DNA of 34,855 nt from Phycisphaerales bacterium (GTDB lineage: Bacteria; Planctomycetota; Phycisphaerae; UBA1845; Fen-1342), in contig PMMM01000154.1 of the NCBI GenBank assembly GCA_003162245.1, positions 1 through 34,855 of the forward strand, written 5' to 3'. Below, one piece after another: positions 23,741 through 33,900 of the stretch. The stretch's first letter is position 1. Each line of letters starts with the position of its first letter. The translations under genes and the position numbers were made by a program. The notes beneath the pieces were generated by a model that was not told the origin of the DNA, searched no databases, and saw only the letters and a list, made by a program, of their open reading frames with translations.

Positions 23741-24775
23741 ATGGCACGTCGGAAGAAAGAAACGGGACTCGACGCCTTTGTTCGTGTCGCTGAGCAAACC
23801 GCCCGCCCGCTGAGTGTCAAAAAAACGCGGGAAAGCGAAAGGCTGATGGGTATCCCAGCATACACCGTCGGGATGATCGTTGAGCACCCCACGCGACCAG
23901 ACTGGGGACCAGGGAAAGTGCTCGCCGTTGAGCACGAGCGGATTACGGTCTACTGGCGAGACTTGCGGGAATCCAAGGCGGGCGACGCCGTCAAGGTGAT
24001 GAACATCAACGCGATCCCGTTATCCGTTGCTGCCAGCCAGTCCGATCCGTGGCTGGATCATCTGCCTCGTTTCGAGAACGGCGGCCTGCGGATGACCAAG
24101 CGCCGCCTGACATTCGCGGAAGCACTCGACCTATTCCTGGCTCGGTTTCCGAACGGGTTCAAAGACCCGAAGTACCTGGATGATCGGAAGTTTCAGGAAC
24201 GGGCGTACAAGTGGCGGGCTCATCAGGCGTTTGAAGAGATGCTCGGGAACGGCAAGGGCGAGCGGCTCCTTGCGGCGGGCGACATCGATGGCTTGGTTCA
24301 CGCGGCGCAGCACGTTGTCGGCATGGTCAACTTGTTGTCCCCCTACGAGCAGATGGCCCTTCACGATGCTCTCGCCGACAAGGACGCGGCAAGGTCGTTC
24401 TTCACGGGCTTGTTCGCTTTGCTCTCGGCATCGAAGCCATCGGCAGAGACCTTCGAGCCATACGCCGCTGCCGTTCGCAATCTGCCTGCTGAGGAGGACC
24501 GAGCACGCGTGGCGACGTGGCCCGTGCTGACGATTCTGCCGTTCCTGGCTCAGCCCGACCGACACATGCTGCTCAAACCGTCGGTGACGGAGAAGGCGGC
24601 TGAGCGGCTGGCCTTCAATCTGAATTACCGCCCCGAGTTGAACTGGCTGACCTACGAGCGGCTCCTGGTCATGAGCGGGTTGCTGTTCGATAAGCTGAAG
24701 CCCTACGGGGTCAGAGACTTCATCGACGTGCAGTCGTTTATGTGGATCACGGGCCGCCAGCACGCGACCGACTGA
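23741..24775 (+). CDS. Unknown protein with N-terminal DUF3553-like domain
   Basis: A 344-residue protein. Residues about 38-88 (VGMIVEHPTRPDWGPGKVLAVEHERITVYW) have the pattern of DUF3553, a small beta-barrel-like domain also found next to helicases and nucleases. The remaining 250 residues are mostly helical and match nothing I know (FAEALDLFLARFPNGF; DIDGLVHAAQHVVGMVNLLSPYEQMALHDAL; LTYERLLVMSGLLFDKLKPYG). ATG at 23741 has AGGGG five bases upstream, which decides it over the frame starting at 23663. It lies 100 bases after the zinc-ribbon gene and about 320 bases before the methyltransferase on the same strand. A plausible accessory island member; function unknown. Confidence 0.65.
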   Translation: MARRKKETGLDAFVRVAEQTARPLSVKKTRESERLMGIPAYTVGMIVEHPTRPDWGPGKVLAVEHERITVYWRDLRESKAGDAVKVMNINAIPLSVAASQSDPWLDHLPRFENGGLRMTKRRLTFAEALDLFLARFPNGFKDPKYLDDRKFQERAYKWRAHQAFEEMLGNGKGERLLAAGDIDGLVHAAQHVVGMVNLLSPYEQMALHDALADKDAARSFFTGLFALLSASKPSAETFEPYAAAVRNLPAEEDRARVATWPVLTILPFLAQPDRHMLLKPSVTEKAAERLAFNLNYRPELNWLTYERLLVMSGLLFDKLKPYGVRDFIDVQSFMWITGRQHATD

Positions 24776-24931
24776 CGGGGTCGGAGACCCGCGAATTTTC
24801 GGGACAAAGGGACGTGGAACGAGTACGCGGAGTGGTTGCTCCGCAAGCTCGAAGCTCTTCACAAGGTGTTCTCGTCGCGGGTGCGGCAGCTTGCGCTTGG
24901 CGACCAGGACGACAGCCGACAGGACCAGTAA
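24776..24931 (+). pseudogene. Remnant of a DUF4268-like C-terminus, no start codon
   Basis: Directly after the stop of the DUF3553-like gene, in the same frame, 51 codons read NFRDKGTWNEYAEWLLRKLE, then ALHKVFSSRVRQLALG, and end at TAA 24929-24931. The pattern W-x-E-x2-EWL-x3-L-x2-H-x-VF-x2-R-V-x2-L closely resembles the extreme C-terminus of DUF4268-type proteins, which are common in restriction and defence loci. There is no usable start codon before the conserved part, so it is either a leftover of a deleted gene or a readthrough extension. The family assignment is from memory of the motif. Confidence 0.5.
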
Positions 24932-25094
24932 AAGATTACGGCTCCGATCTCCTCGTTGGTTGAAACGACCAAGGTCGGTTGATGAGCTTGGCGGCACCGC
25001 TACACGCCGCGTGTGCGAGAACGTATGATGGGCGTCCTGCGACGGGGTGAATGGCCACTCCGCCCGACGAGGCTCAGACGATGGGGCGACGGCA

Positions 25095-28000
25095 GTGCCG
25101 CAGAACGGTGATATCGACCTGAAGGCCGAGGACATCAGCCGCCTGGCGTCCCTCGACGCCGTGGCCGCGTTTTTCACTCGCCTCGGCTATCCGACCGACC
25201 GTCGCAAGGAACAACCCGCGACCGCTCTCGGCCTCCCGCCCGAGACCGCCGACGCGATCCGCAAGATGGAGCTACTCGCCGAGGACGACGAGCAGTTCCT
25301 CTGCGTCATCTTCGTCCAGCTTCGGTCGATCACGGCCAAGGCCCGCAACGAACTCGTCCGCAACTTCGGCCGACGCAGCGCCGACCATCTGCTCGTCCTG
25401 ACGAAGGACTTCGACGTTCTCGAATTCGTCCTGATCGACAAGCAGACCCGTCAGCGACACGCCCCTGGCGGCGGCCCGAGCGTACAGCCCATTCCCCTCT
25501 CCGTCACCGTCATGCGAAAGGCCAGCACCCATCTCGACCTTCGCATCCTGCGTCGGTTGACCTGGACGGGCAAGGATGGGCTCGACCAGTTCGACAAGCT
25601 CCGCAGCGTCTTCGAGGCGGCTCACTGGAGCGAGAAATACTTCCAGAACCGAGCCCTGTTCGCCGACCATTACCTCGAAACGCGGCTCCGCGAAGATGCG
25701 GCTTGGAGCGATGATCCGTCGGCCGCGTTCGCCGCAGTCCGCAACCTTTTCAGCAACGCCCGTGGCCGCTGGAGCAACGAGCCCGAGCAGACGATCCGCG
25801 ACGAGCTGTATGAGCCCGCCTGGAAGCTGCTCGGCTTCAAGGCGAAGGTCGCCAACGCCGCAAATCAGGACCACCCGACGCCCGACTACGAGCTTCACGG
25901 ATCAAACGGGACGCTGACCGTTGCCTTCTGCTACCGCTGGGATCGCTGGCTCGACGGCCTCGACCTGAACGACCCCGACACGCCCGACGAAAATCCTGGG
26001 GCCGCCGTGGTCTCCGCTCTCGCCGAGGGCAAGGCCCGCTGGGCCATCGTCACGAACGGCAAGTACTGGCGGCTCTACAGCCGCGATGCCCACTCGCGTT
26101 CGACCAACTTCTACGAGGTCGATCTCGAAGAAGCGTTGCTCGCGTCGGGCGAGACCGACCCGAACGAGGCGTTCCGCTACTGGTGGCTCTTCGTCCGTCG
26201 CCAAGCGTTCGAGCCGCTGCCGCAGGCCGAGCAGCCGACCTGCTGGCTCGACACCATCGTCCAGGGCAGCCGCGACTACGCGAAACGCCTGGGCGAGCGT
26301 TTGAAGGAACGCATCTTCGTCGAGATCTTCCCGCACCTGGCGCAGGGCTTCTTGAAGGACCGCAAGAAGCGGCTCGGCGTCACCCGCCGTCCGACCGACG
26401 ACGAGTTGAAGGACGCGTTCGAAGCGACGCTGACGCTGCTGTACCGGCTGTTGTTCCTGCTTTACGCCGAGGCCCGCGACCTGCTGCCCATCCGCGAAGC
26501 CGCGTACAAGGCCGCCAGCCTGAAGCAGATCAAGGAGGAAATCGCGGAGAAAGCTGGCATCGCCGAGACCGACGTGCCCACGCGGCTGAACGCCTACCCC
26601 GACACCGAGACGACCCTCTACGATCACCTGGCTCGCCTGTTCGGGGTCATGGACCAGGGCGACGCGGTGCTCAACGTCCCCTGCTACAACGGCGGCCTGT
26701 TCCTGACCGAGCCCGACCACAACTCAGCCGAGCGGGAACACCGCATCGCCCGCTTTCTGCTGGAGCACAAAGTCCCCGACCGCTATCTCGCCCTGGCCAT
26801 CGACCGCCTGGCCCGCGACGTGGACGAGAAGAACTTCTCGCTCGCCTTCATCGACTACAAGTCGCTGGAAGTCCGCCACCTGGGCAGCATCTACGAGGGG
26901 CTGCTTGAGTTCAAGCTGAAGATCGCCGAGGAAGACCTGACGACCACGACCGAGAAGAAGGCCGAAAAATACATCCCGCTCTCACAGGCCAAACCTGGGC
27001 GGGGCAAGAAGGCCGCCGCAACCCCCGTCGTCCGCAAGGGCGAGGTCTACCTGTCAAACGACAAGGCGGAGCGGAAGGCGACGGGCAGCTACTACACGCC
27101 CGACCCCATCGTCGAATACATCGTCGAGCACACCGTCGGCCCCGTCCTGGCGGAGAAGCTCGAAGCCCTGCGGGCGGATCTGAACGCGGCGGGCAGCACG
27201 TATCACCGCCACCTGACCAACGCCAAGAACAACCCTGGCCTGCTGCCGAAGAACGCCGACCCGCGTGCCTTCGCTGCCTCCAAGACTTACGCCGAGCATC
27301 AGGCTCTCGTGGATCGCGTCTTCGACATGAAGGTGCTCGACCCCGCGATGGGCAGCGGCCACTTCCTGGTCGAGACCGTGGACTTCATCACGGATCGGCT
27401 GCTCGACTTCCTCAACCGCTTCCCGAACAACCCCGTCCAGTTCGCCCTCGCCAAGACGCGGCGGAGCATCCTGGACGCCCTCGGCGAGCAGGGCGTCACC
27501 GTCGATCCCGACAAGCTGACCGACATCAACCTGCTCAAGCGGCACGTGCTCAAGCGGTGCATCTACGGCGTGGACCTGAACCCGATGGCCGTCGAGCTGG
27601 CCAAGGTCAGCCTGTGGCTCGACGCGTTCACGCTCGGGGCTCCGCTGAGCTTCCTGGACCACCACCTGCGCTGCGGCAACAGCCTGATCGGGGCAACGTT
27701 CGAAGACCTGAAGAAAGCGACCAGCGGCCAGCTTCTTGGAATCGACTACGCGCCACTGCTACGGGCAATCGGCCACGTCCTGTTCGTGAACGAGATGTCC
27801 GATGCGACGGCGGCGGAGGTCCACAAGTCGGCGGACGAGTACTCGCAGGCCCGCAGGGAACTCTCGGGCTACCAGATCGTCCTGGACCTGCTGGTCGGGG
27901 ACCATTTCGTGGATCAGCCCGCGACGGGTCGCGGCCCCACGGCCGCGGGGCATGTCCAGCCGTCCTCACTGATCCGTGACACGACGCTCGACCTGACGAC

Positions 28001-29567
28001 GCGAGACGCGTTCCTCGCGCCTCTCAAGGACAACGCCCGCCGCACGGTAGCGGAAACCGAGGTCGTCGCTCACCGTTCCGATCTGCGGTTTTTCCACTGG
28101 GAAATCGAGTTCCCCGAGGTCTTCTTTGGCTTCGCGGACACGAATCGTCGGCATATCAAGCCCAGGAACGACATCGCCGCTGGCTCGGCAGGCTTCGACG
28201 CGGTGGTCGGCAATCCGCCGTATGACGTTTTGTCTTCGAAGGAAACTGGCAGTGATATCGCCGCCCTTGCCGACTGGATCAACGCTCGGTCGGAATACGC
28301 CCCGAGCTGCAAGGGCAAGAACAACCTGTACAAACTCTTCGTGTGCCGTGCTCTTCACCTGGTCAGATTCGGTGGCACCTGGGGCTTCATCGTTCCGATG
28401 GGGATCCTCGGAAACGACCAGTACAGCGAGATTCGCCGCGCGGTCTTTGCACACGGCACGCTTCTTTGTGTTGACGCATTTCCTCAGAAGGACGACCCCG
28501 AGCGCCGCGTCTTCAAAGACGCGAAGCTCGCAACCACCATACTCATTGCAGTTCGCGCGGACCCCGCAGAGTACGCGACCCGTGAGTTTGCGTCGCGCCA
28601 GCATCCTGCCGCTGTCGTCGAGAGTCACTCGCCATGCGTACGTCTTACCAGCCGAGATGTCGCGGCCGTAGACCCTAATAACCTGACCGTCGTAAGTTGC
28701 AGCGAAGACGACTGGCATCTCGCCCGACGTATCGCGTCGTCCGATCGCGTCGTGCGACTTTCCTCAGTCGCTCGCTGGTATCAAGGGGAGATCAATGAGA
28801 CCAACGAACGAGCTGACGGGACACTTGTTGATGGCGGCGATGCCCTCGTGGTTCGTGGTGCCGCCGTGTGTCTTTACGCTGTTCGTGAGGCCTCCCAAGG
28901 AAGCGACTTGTGGCTGGACACCAGGGCCTTCCTCTCAGACAAATCGCCCAGTAGCAGGGCATTCCATCATCGGCAGGCGCGGGTAATCATGCAAAACGCG
29001 AGCCCCCAAAACAACTTCCGTCGCCTGATCGCTGCGGTTCTTCCTGCCGGACAGTTTTGTAGCTACAAACTGAATTACTGTCCCGAGCCCGACTGTAGAG
29101 TGTCAATGCACGCGCTGCTTGCGATGATCAACTCCAAGCTCTTAGATTGGTATTTCCGTCTCCTCAGCACTAGTGCAGACGTTAATCACTATCAACTCGA
29201 TGTTCTTCCGTTTCCACGCTTCGACGTAACGCCCCCTCGCGGGACTGGCCGCCGGAGATCCCAGCAGTACGAATCCCTTCGGCGTGCAGCAAAAGCGTCC
29301 GACTGGTCTGGCGCAAGGGCGGTCGTCTTGCCGTTGATTGCAACACCACCCTTTGGACCAGCGGCACTCGATTGCATGGAGTTGCTCGTGCAGGAAATCA
29401 CCGACATCGAGACAGCACGCGGCGAGATCGCTCGGGCGGAGCGATCCGCGCTGGCCTCGAAGGCCCAGCCGCTCCAAGACCTGCTCGACCACATGATCTA
29501 CCGCATGGCGGGCCTGGCCGACGACGATATCGCGGGACTTGAGGAACGCTTGGCCCGGATGCTGTAA
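25095..29567 (+). CDS. Giant Eco57I-like (type IIG-type) adenine DNA methyltransferase
   Basis: A 1490-residue protein. The gamma-class N6-adenine methyltransferase core has the S-adenosylmethionine motif D749-PAMGSGHFL, the [18 protein letters not shown] acidic motif and the catalytic N1040-[18 protein letters not shown] motif (about 670) precedes the core, as in Eco57I, PglX and DISARM DrmMI relatives. The N-terminal 650 residues include a domain with LFVLT/VLTKD strands and a PDY...[10 protein letters not shown] module like those fused to type I and IIG nucleases. There, F278-C-Y replaces the expected E-x-K. The C-terminal 350 residues probably form the DNA-recognition domain. GTG 25095 follows GGGG by eight bases; GTG 25047, in frame, is the alternative start. 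The next gene begins three bases after the stop. Confidence 0.9.
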   Translation: MPQNGDIDLKAEDISRLASLDAVAAFFTRLGYPTDRRKEQPATALGLPPETADAIRKMELLAEDDEQFLCVIFVQLRSITAKARNELVRNFGRRSADHLLVLTKDFDVLEFVLIDKQTRQRHAPGGGPSVQPIPLSVTVMRKASTHLDLRILRRLTWTGKDGLDQFDKLRSVFEAAHWSEKYFQNRALFADHYLETRLREDAAWSDDPSAAFAAVRNLFSNARGRWSNEPEQTIRDELYEPAWKLLGFKAKVANAANQDHPTPDYELHGSNGTLTVAFCYRWDRWLDGLDLNDPDTPDENPGAAVVSALAEGKARWAIVTNGKYWRLYSRDAHSRSTNFYEVDLEEALLASGETDPNEAFRYWWLFVRRQAFEPLPQAEQPTCWLDTIVQGSRDYAKRLGERLKERIFVEIFPHLAQGFLKDRKKRLGVTRRPTDDELKDAFEATLTLLYRLLFLLYAEARDLLPIREAAYKAASLKQIKEEIAEKAGIAETDVPTRLNAYPDTETTLYDHLARLFGVMDQGDAVLNVPCYNGGLFLTEPDHNSAEREHRIARFLLEHKVPDRYLALAIDRLARDVDEKNFSLAFIDYKSLEVRHLGSIYEGLLEFKLKIAEEDLTTTTEKKAEKYIPLSQAKPGRGKKAAATPVVRKGEVYLSNDKAERKATGSYYTPDPIVEYIVEHTVGPVLAEKLEALRADLNAAGSTYHRHLTNAKNNPGLLPKNADPRAFAASKTYAEHQALVDRVFDMKVLDPAMGSGHFLVETVDFITDRLLDFLNRFPNNPVQFALAKTRRSILDALGEQGVTVDPDKLTDINLLKRHVLKRCIYGVDLNPMAVELAKVSLWLDAFTLGAPLSFLDHHLRCGNSLIGATFEDLKKATSGQLLGIDYAPLLRAIGHVLFVNEMSDATAAEVHKSADEYSQARRELSGYQIVLDLLVGDHFVDQPATGRGPTAAGHVQPSSLIRDTTLDLTTRDAFLAPLKDNARRTVAETEVVAHRSDLRFFHWEIEFPEVFFGFADTNRRHIKPRNDIAAGSAGFDAVVGNPPYDVLSSKETGSDIAALADWINARSEYAPSCKGKNNLYKLFVCRALHLVRFGGTWGFIVPMGILGNDQYSEIRRAVFAHGTLLCVDAFPQKDDPERRVFKDAKLATTILIAVRADPAEYATREFASRQHPAAVVESHSPCVRLTSRDVAAVDPNNLTVVSCSEDDWHLARRIASSDRVVRLSSVARWYQGEINETNERADGTLVDGGDALVVRGAAVCLYAVREASQGSDLWLDTRAFLSDKSPSSRAFHHRQARVIMQNASPQNNFRRLIAAVLPAGQFCSYKLNYCPEPDCRVSMHALLAMINSKLLDWYFRLLSTSADVNHYQLDVLPFPRFDVTPPRGTGRRRSQQYESLRRAAKASDWSGARAVVLPLIATPPFGPAALDCMELLVQEITDIETARGEIARAERSALASKAQPLQDLLDHMIYRMAGLADDDIAGLEERLARML

Positions 29568-29570
29568 GCT

Positions 29571-30062
29571 ATGAGCGTGTTTCTGTCCGATAACGAAATT
29601 GCGGACCTGTTGGCCGAGGCTAAGACGCTGCCGGCGGATTGGCCGACACGCCTTACGCTGCGCCCGAAGCGCGGGCACAAGGAACGCGAGCTGGACCTGG
29701 CCGGCGAGAAGGGATCGCGGTTCCGGTTGATCCTGCGTCAGGCGGATTTGAACCAGCTCGATTTCTCGGTGATCCTGGCGCTGCTGGCCCCGAATACGAA
29801 CCAGGTCTTTCGCTTGCTGCGCTGCAACGGGAAGAGCCACGAGCACACGAATAGAATCGAACAGGAGACGTTTTACGATTTCCACGTTCACCGGGCCACG
29901 GAGCGTTACCAGCAGGATGGCTGCCCGGAAGACGGCTATGCAGAAGTGACGACGGAGTACGCGGACTTCGCAGGGGCGCTCGACACCGTCCTGTCACGGG
30001 GCGGGTTTGTCCGGCCCAAGTCCGACCAGTTGGGCCTGTTCGACGGAGGAAAGTCGTCATGA
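29571..30062 (+). CDS. DUF6978-like protein in methylase-helicase operon
   Basis: A 163-residue protein with an N-terminal helix (LSDNEIADLLAEAKTLPADW), then beta-rich sequence (RELDLAGEKGSRFRLILRQADLNQLDFSVILALL) and a conserved-looking H-x-H segment (FYDFHVHRATERYQ). This layout fits what I know as DUF6978, a small family seen in defence-type loci; the assignment is from memory. No nuclease motif is apparent, though the clustered His residues could bind a metal. ATG lies three bases after the methyltransferase stop, and its own stop overlaps the next start by four bases (ATGA), so it must be cotranslated with both neighbours. Confidence 0.65.
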   Translation: MSVFLSDNEIADLLAEAKTLPADWPTRLTLRPKRGHKERELDLAGEKGSRFRLILRQADLNQLDFSVILALLAPNTNQVFRLLRCNGKSHEHTNRIEQETFYDFHVHRATERYQQDGCPEDGYAEVTTEYADFAGALDTVLSRGGFVRPKSDQLGLFDGGKSS

Positions 30063-30844
30063 ACGTCGAGGCTATCGAACGCGACTTCCGCGCGAAGGTC
30101 GGGCGCAAGGTCCGACTGGCCAGCGAGGGAATCGATCGCTTTCGCGTGTTCACGCCCTTTGTTTTCGACGACGGCGACCACCTGTGCATCGTGCTGCGTC
30201 GTGCCGGAACAGATTGGGTGCTGACGGACGAAGGCCACACTTTCATGCACCTGACGTATGAGATCGAGGAGAAGGCCCTGCAGGAGGGGACGCGCAACCG
30301 GATCATCGACGGGGCACTCGGCGCGTTCGGCGTGCAGGACGCAGACGGCGAACTGCGCCTGCCTGTACCTGACGCCCGCTTCGGCGACGCGCTCTTCGGT
30401 TACGTGCAGGCCCTCTTGAAGATCACGGACGTTCGCTTTCTCAGCCGCGAGCGCGTCAAGTCGGCCTTCTGGGAGGACTTCCAGACCTTGCTGAGGGAGA
30501 CGGTTCCCGACGTGCGGCGCACCTTCGACTATCACGACCCTGTGCATGATCCTGAGGGCAAGTATACGGTGGATTGCCGCGTTAACGGCACCGCACGACC
30601 GCTGTTTGTGTACGCGATCCCGAACGACGACACGTGCCGCGACGCCACAATTGCCCTGCTGCAATTCGAGCGTTGGGACCTGCCGCACCAGTCGCTGGCG
30701 GTCTTCGAGGAGCAGGAGTCGATCAACCGCAAAGTGCTTGCCCGTTTCAGCGACGTGTGCGAGAAGCAGTTTTCCAGCTTGGGTGCGAACCGCGACCGGA
30801 TCAGGCGCTACATTGGGGAAGCTGCCAATATCACGAGCCCGTAG
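30059..30844 (+). CDS. DUF1828/DUF1829-like protein in methylase-helicase operon
   Basis: A 261-residue protein. Residues about 15-105 match the DUF1828 pattern (DRFRVFTPFVFDDGDHLCIVL, then WVLTDEGHTFMHL). The C-terminal half resembles DUF1829 (FDYHDPVHDPEGKYTVDC; PLFVYAIPNDDTCRDATIALLQFE). Such proteins appear singly beside restriction or phage-related genes, and their biochemistry is not established. TDEGHTF and the acid-rich strands might form a metal site, but that is a guess. The start overlaps the preceding stop as ATGA. It is followed by 106 bases carrying an inverted repeat before the helicase start. Confidence 0.75.
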   Translation: MNVEAIERDFRAKVGRKVRLASEGIDRFRVFTPFVFDDGDHLCIVLRRAGTDWVLTDEGHTFMHLTYEIEEKALQEGTRNRIIDGALGAFGVQDADGELRLPVPDARFGDALFGYVQALLKITDVRFLSRERVKSAFWEDFQTLLRETVPDVRRTFDYHDPVHDPEGKYTVDCRVNGTARPLFVYAIPNDDTCRDATIALLQFERWDLPHQSLAVFEEQESINRKVLARFSDVCEKQFSSLGANRDRIRRYIGEAANITSP

Positions 30845-30863
30845 GCCGGGGCGGCGAGTCACG

Positions 30864-30913
30864 GATGGCTTGGCTGCCGAAGGGTTTGCAGTAGTCGAAC
30901 CATGCCAAGCATC
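30864..30913. repeat. Inverted repeat upstream of the helicase gene
   Basis: GATGGCTTGGC (30864-30874) pairs with GCCAAGCATC (30904-30913), giving a seven-base perfect stem extended by three bases after a one-base bulge, with 29 bases between the arms. It lies in the only real gap of the operon, 37 bases before the helicase start. It could be an operator, an attenuator or a processing site. Confidence 0.55.
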
Positions 30914-30950
30914 ACCCATTCTGATGACGCAGTGACGGGGGGCTGAGAGC

Positions 30951-33900
30951 GTGATTCCGTTCGTCATCGACAACGACCAGCACCGCCTCGGCGATGTGCT
31001 CAACGCCCTGCTCGCCGAGAGCAGCGGCAAGCCGCTCGACATCGCCACGGCGTACTTCTCGGTCTCGGGCTATCGGCTCGTGAAGGACGGGCTGCACAAG
31101 GTGGGGGCGTTTCGGCTGCTGCTGGGGGCCGAGCCGCAGTCCGGGACCGACATCGGCCTGCGGCCCGACGAGCGGAAGGCCCTGCTCGCCAGGTTGCGGG
31201 GCGACGTGGAAGCATCGCCGTTCAACGCCGAGACGCTGAAGCTGGTCGAGGATCTGATCGCCTATCTGCGGGCCGAGAAAGTGGAAGTCCGCCTCTACGA
31301 GCGGGGTTTCCTGCACGCCAAGGCGTATCTCTTTCACCACGACCTGATCGGCCCGCAAAACCGCTCGGATCGCCTGCGGCCCTACGCCGCGATCGTGGGG
31401 TCGAGCAACTTCACGGGACCTGGGCTGACCAGCAACCGCGAGTTGAACATCGTCCACCGCGTTTTCACGGAAGGCGACGAGCCCACCGACCACGCCGCCG
31501 CCGAGCGGGTGTCCTATCTCAGCCACGATTCGGTCGGGCAGAAGGAAACGACCCTGGATCCGAGCGGCATGGAGGTGCCCGCGACCGCTCGTCGGCTCAT
31601 CAAGAGCGAGGTCGGTGCCAGGGCTATCTCCGACCTGACGCAGTGGTTTGAGCGGCAGTGGCGGGACGCGGCGGATTTCAAGCAGGACTTGATCGACCTG
31701 CTCGACGCGAGCAAGTTCGGCACCGTCGAATACACGCCGTATCAGGTCTACTTGAAGGCCCTGTTCGAGTATTTCCGCGACGAGCTGGGCGAAGATGCGA
31801 TGGATGTGGGCCGCAGCGCCGTCGCCCTGGCCGAGTTCCAGGACGATGCGGTCAAGCGAGCCCGCCGCATCCTGACCCGCTACGACGGCGTGCTGATCGC
31901 CGACTCCGTGGGTCTGGGCAAGACCTGGATCGGTAAGAAATTACTGGAGGACTTCGCCTACCACCGCCGCCAGAAGGCCATCGTGGTCTGCGCGGCATCG
32001 CTGCGGGAGATGTGGAAGAAGGAACTTGCGTCGGCGACCATCGCCGCTCAGGTCGTGGGGATGGAGGAGATGGGGCGGGAGACTTTCGACCCGAAGCGGT
32101 GGGGCGACGCGGACGTGGTTCTCATCGACGAGAGCCACAACTTCCGCAACGACAAGGCGAACCGCTACCTGGGCATCGAGCAGATCATCCAGCTCAACGG
32201 CGGGCGGGGACGGGACGGGGCCAGGAAGAAGGTCATCCTGCTGTCGGCCACGCCGATCAACAACGACCTGTATGACCTGCTCAGCCAGATACGCCTGTTC
32301 ACGCAGGCGGAGCCCGATTACTTCCGCGACATCGGCATCGGCGACCTGAACCTGTATTTCCGCCGTGCCCGCCAGCAGATGCGGCAGGAAGATGCGTCGG
32401 CTGGCACCGTTCTGTTCAACCTGCTCGAAGAGATCGTCGTCCGCAACACGCGCCCCTTCATCCGCGTGGCGTATCCGAATGCCACGATCAACGGCAAGCC
32501 CGTTCGTTTCCCCGACCGCAAGCTCCGCACGGTGAAATACAGCCTGGGAGCGACCTACGCGGGGCTCTACGACGAGATCGTGGCCGCCGTCGATCACCTG
32601 TCCCTGGCACCGTATAAGCTGGAGTCCTACCGCAAGCCCGAGACGGTGCTCGACAGGCAGGATCACGAGTGGGAGCAAGGTCGCGAGCAGGGCTTCGTCG
32701 GCATCTTCAAGACCCGCTTCCTGAAGCGGCTGGAGTCAAGCGTTGAAGCTTTCCGCCTGAGCCTGCATCGAGCATTGACGTTCGAGTCCACGTACCTCGA
32801 TTACCTGCTCGACGGCAAGGTCGTTTCTTCCCGCGATTTTCAGAAGGCGATGCGGTTCCTGGAAAGGGATGTGGAGGACGAAGCCGAACCCGCGAGCGTG
32901 GCGGACGAACTGGATGCCGACGCAGAAGCAAAGGCCCATATCGACAGCTTGCCGCGAGTGGACCTGAATCAATACGACCTGCGGAAGCTCAAGCACGATG
33001 TTGAGACCGACATCAAGCTGCTCAAACGGCTCTACGACAAGAGTGGTTCGCTGGCGGCCAACGACGCGAAGCTGGAAGCCCTGAAGGAGCTGCTCGCGGG
33101 CGACCTGAAGGGCAAGAAGGTGCTCATCTTCAGCTCGTTCAAGGACACGACCCGCTACGTCCATCGAACGCTGACCAACAACAGCAACGCCCAGTGGCTA
33201 AGAAGCAGCGGTCAGCCAACGATCCGTCGCATCGACAGCGGCAACCACCCCGATGAACGTGGGGCGATACTGGGGCAATTCGCCCCCGTCGCCAACGGAA
33301 AGGACGTGGCACCGAAGGACCAGATCGACATCCTGATCAGCACCGACGTGCTGTCCGAGGGCCAAAACCTCCAGGACTGCGGGATCGCCGTCAACTACGA
33401 CCTGACGTGGAACCCGATCCGCCTCGTGCAACGAAACGGCCGCATTGATCGCATCGGCAGTCCCCACGAGACGGTCGTGATCCACAATATGTTCCCCGAG
33501 GATGAGTTGGAGCGGCTGCTGCGGCTCGTTGAGCGACTGACCGACCGCATCTCGCGGATTGACGATCTCGGCCTGCTCGATGCCAGCATCCTGGGCGAAG
33601 TCGTCCATCCGCGAACCTTCAACACGATCCGCCGCATCCGCGATGAAGACGGGACGGTGCTGGACGAAGAAGAAGAGCGGGCGGAATTGGCGGGGCCTGA
33701 GACGCTGCTCAAGCAACTCAAGGAACTGCTCAACCGCGAGGGCAAGGACGCCCTGGTGGCCCTGCCTCACGGCATCCACTCGGGCCTGCGGCGGGACAAG
33801 TGCTACGGAATGTTCTTCTACTTCCAGGCCCCACGTCTCGACGGCTCAGGCCAACGGCACTTCTGGCGCTACATCGACGCGAAGACCCACGAAGTGCTCG

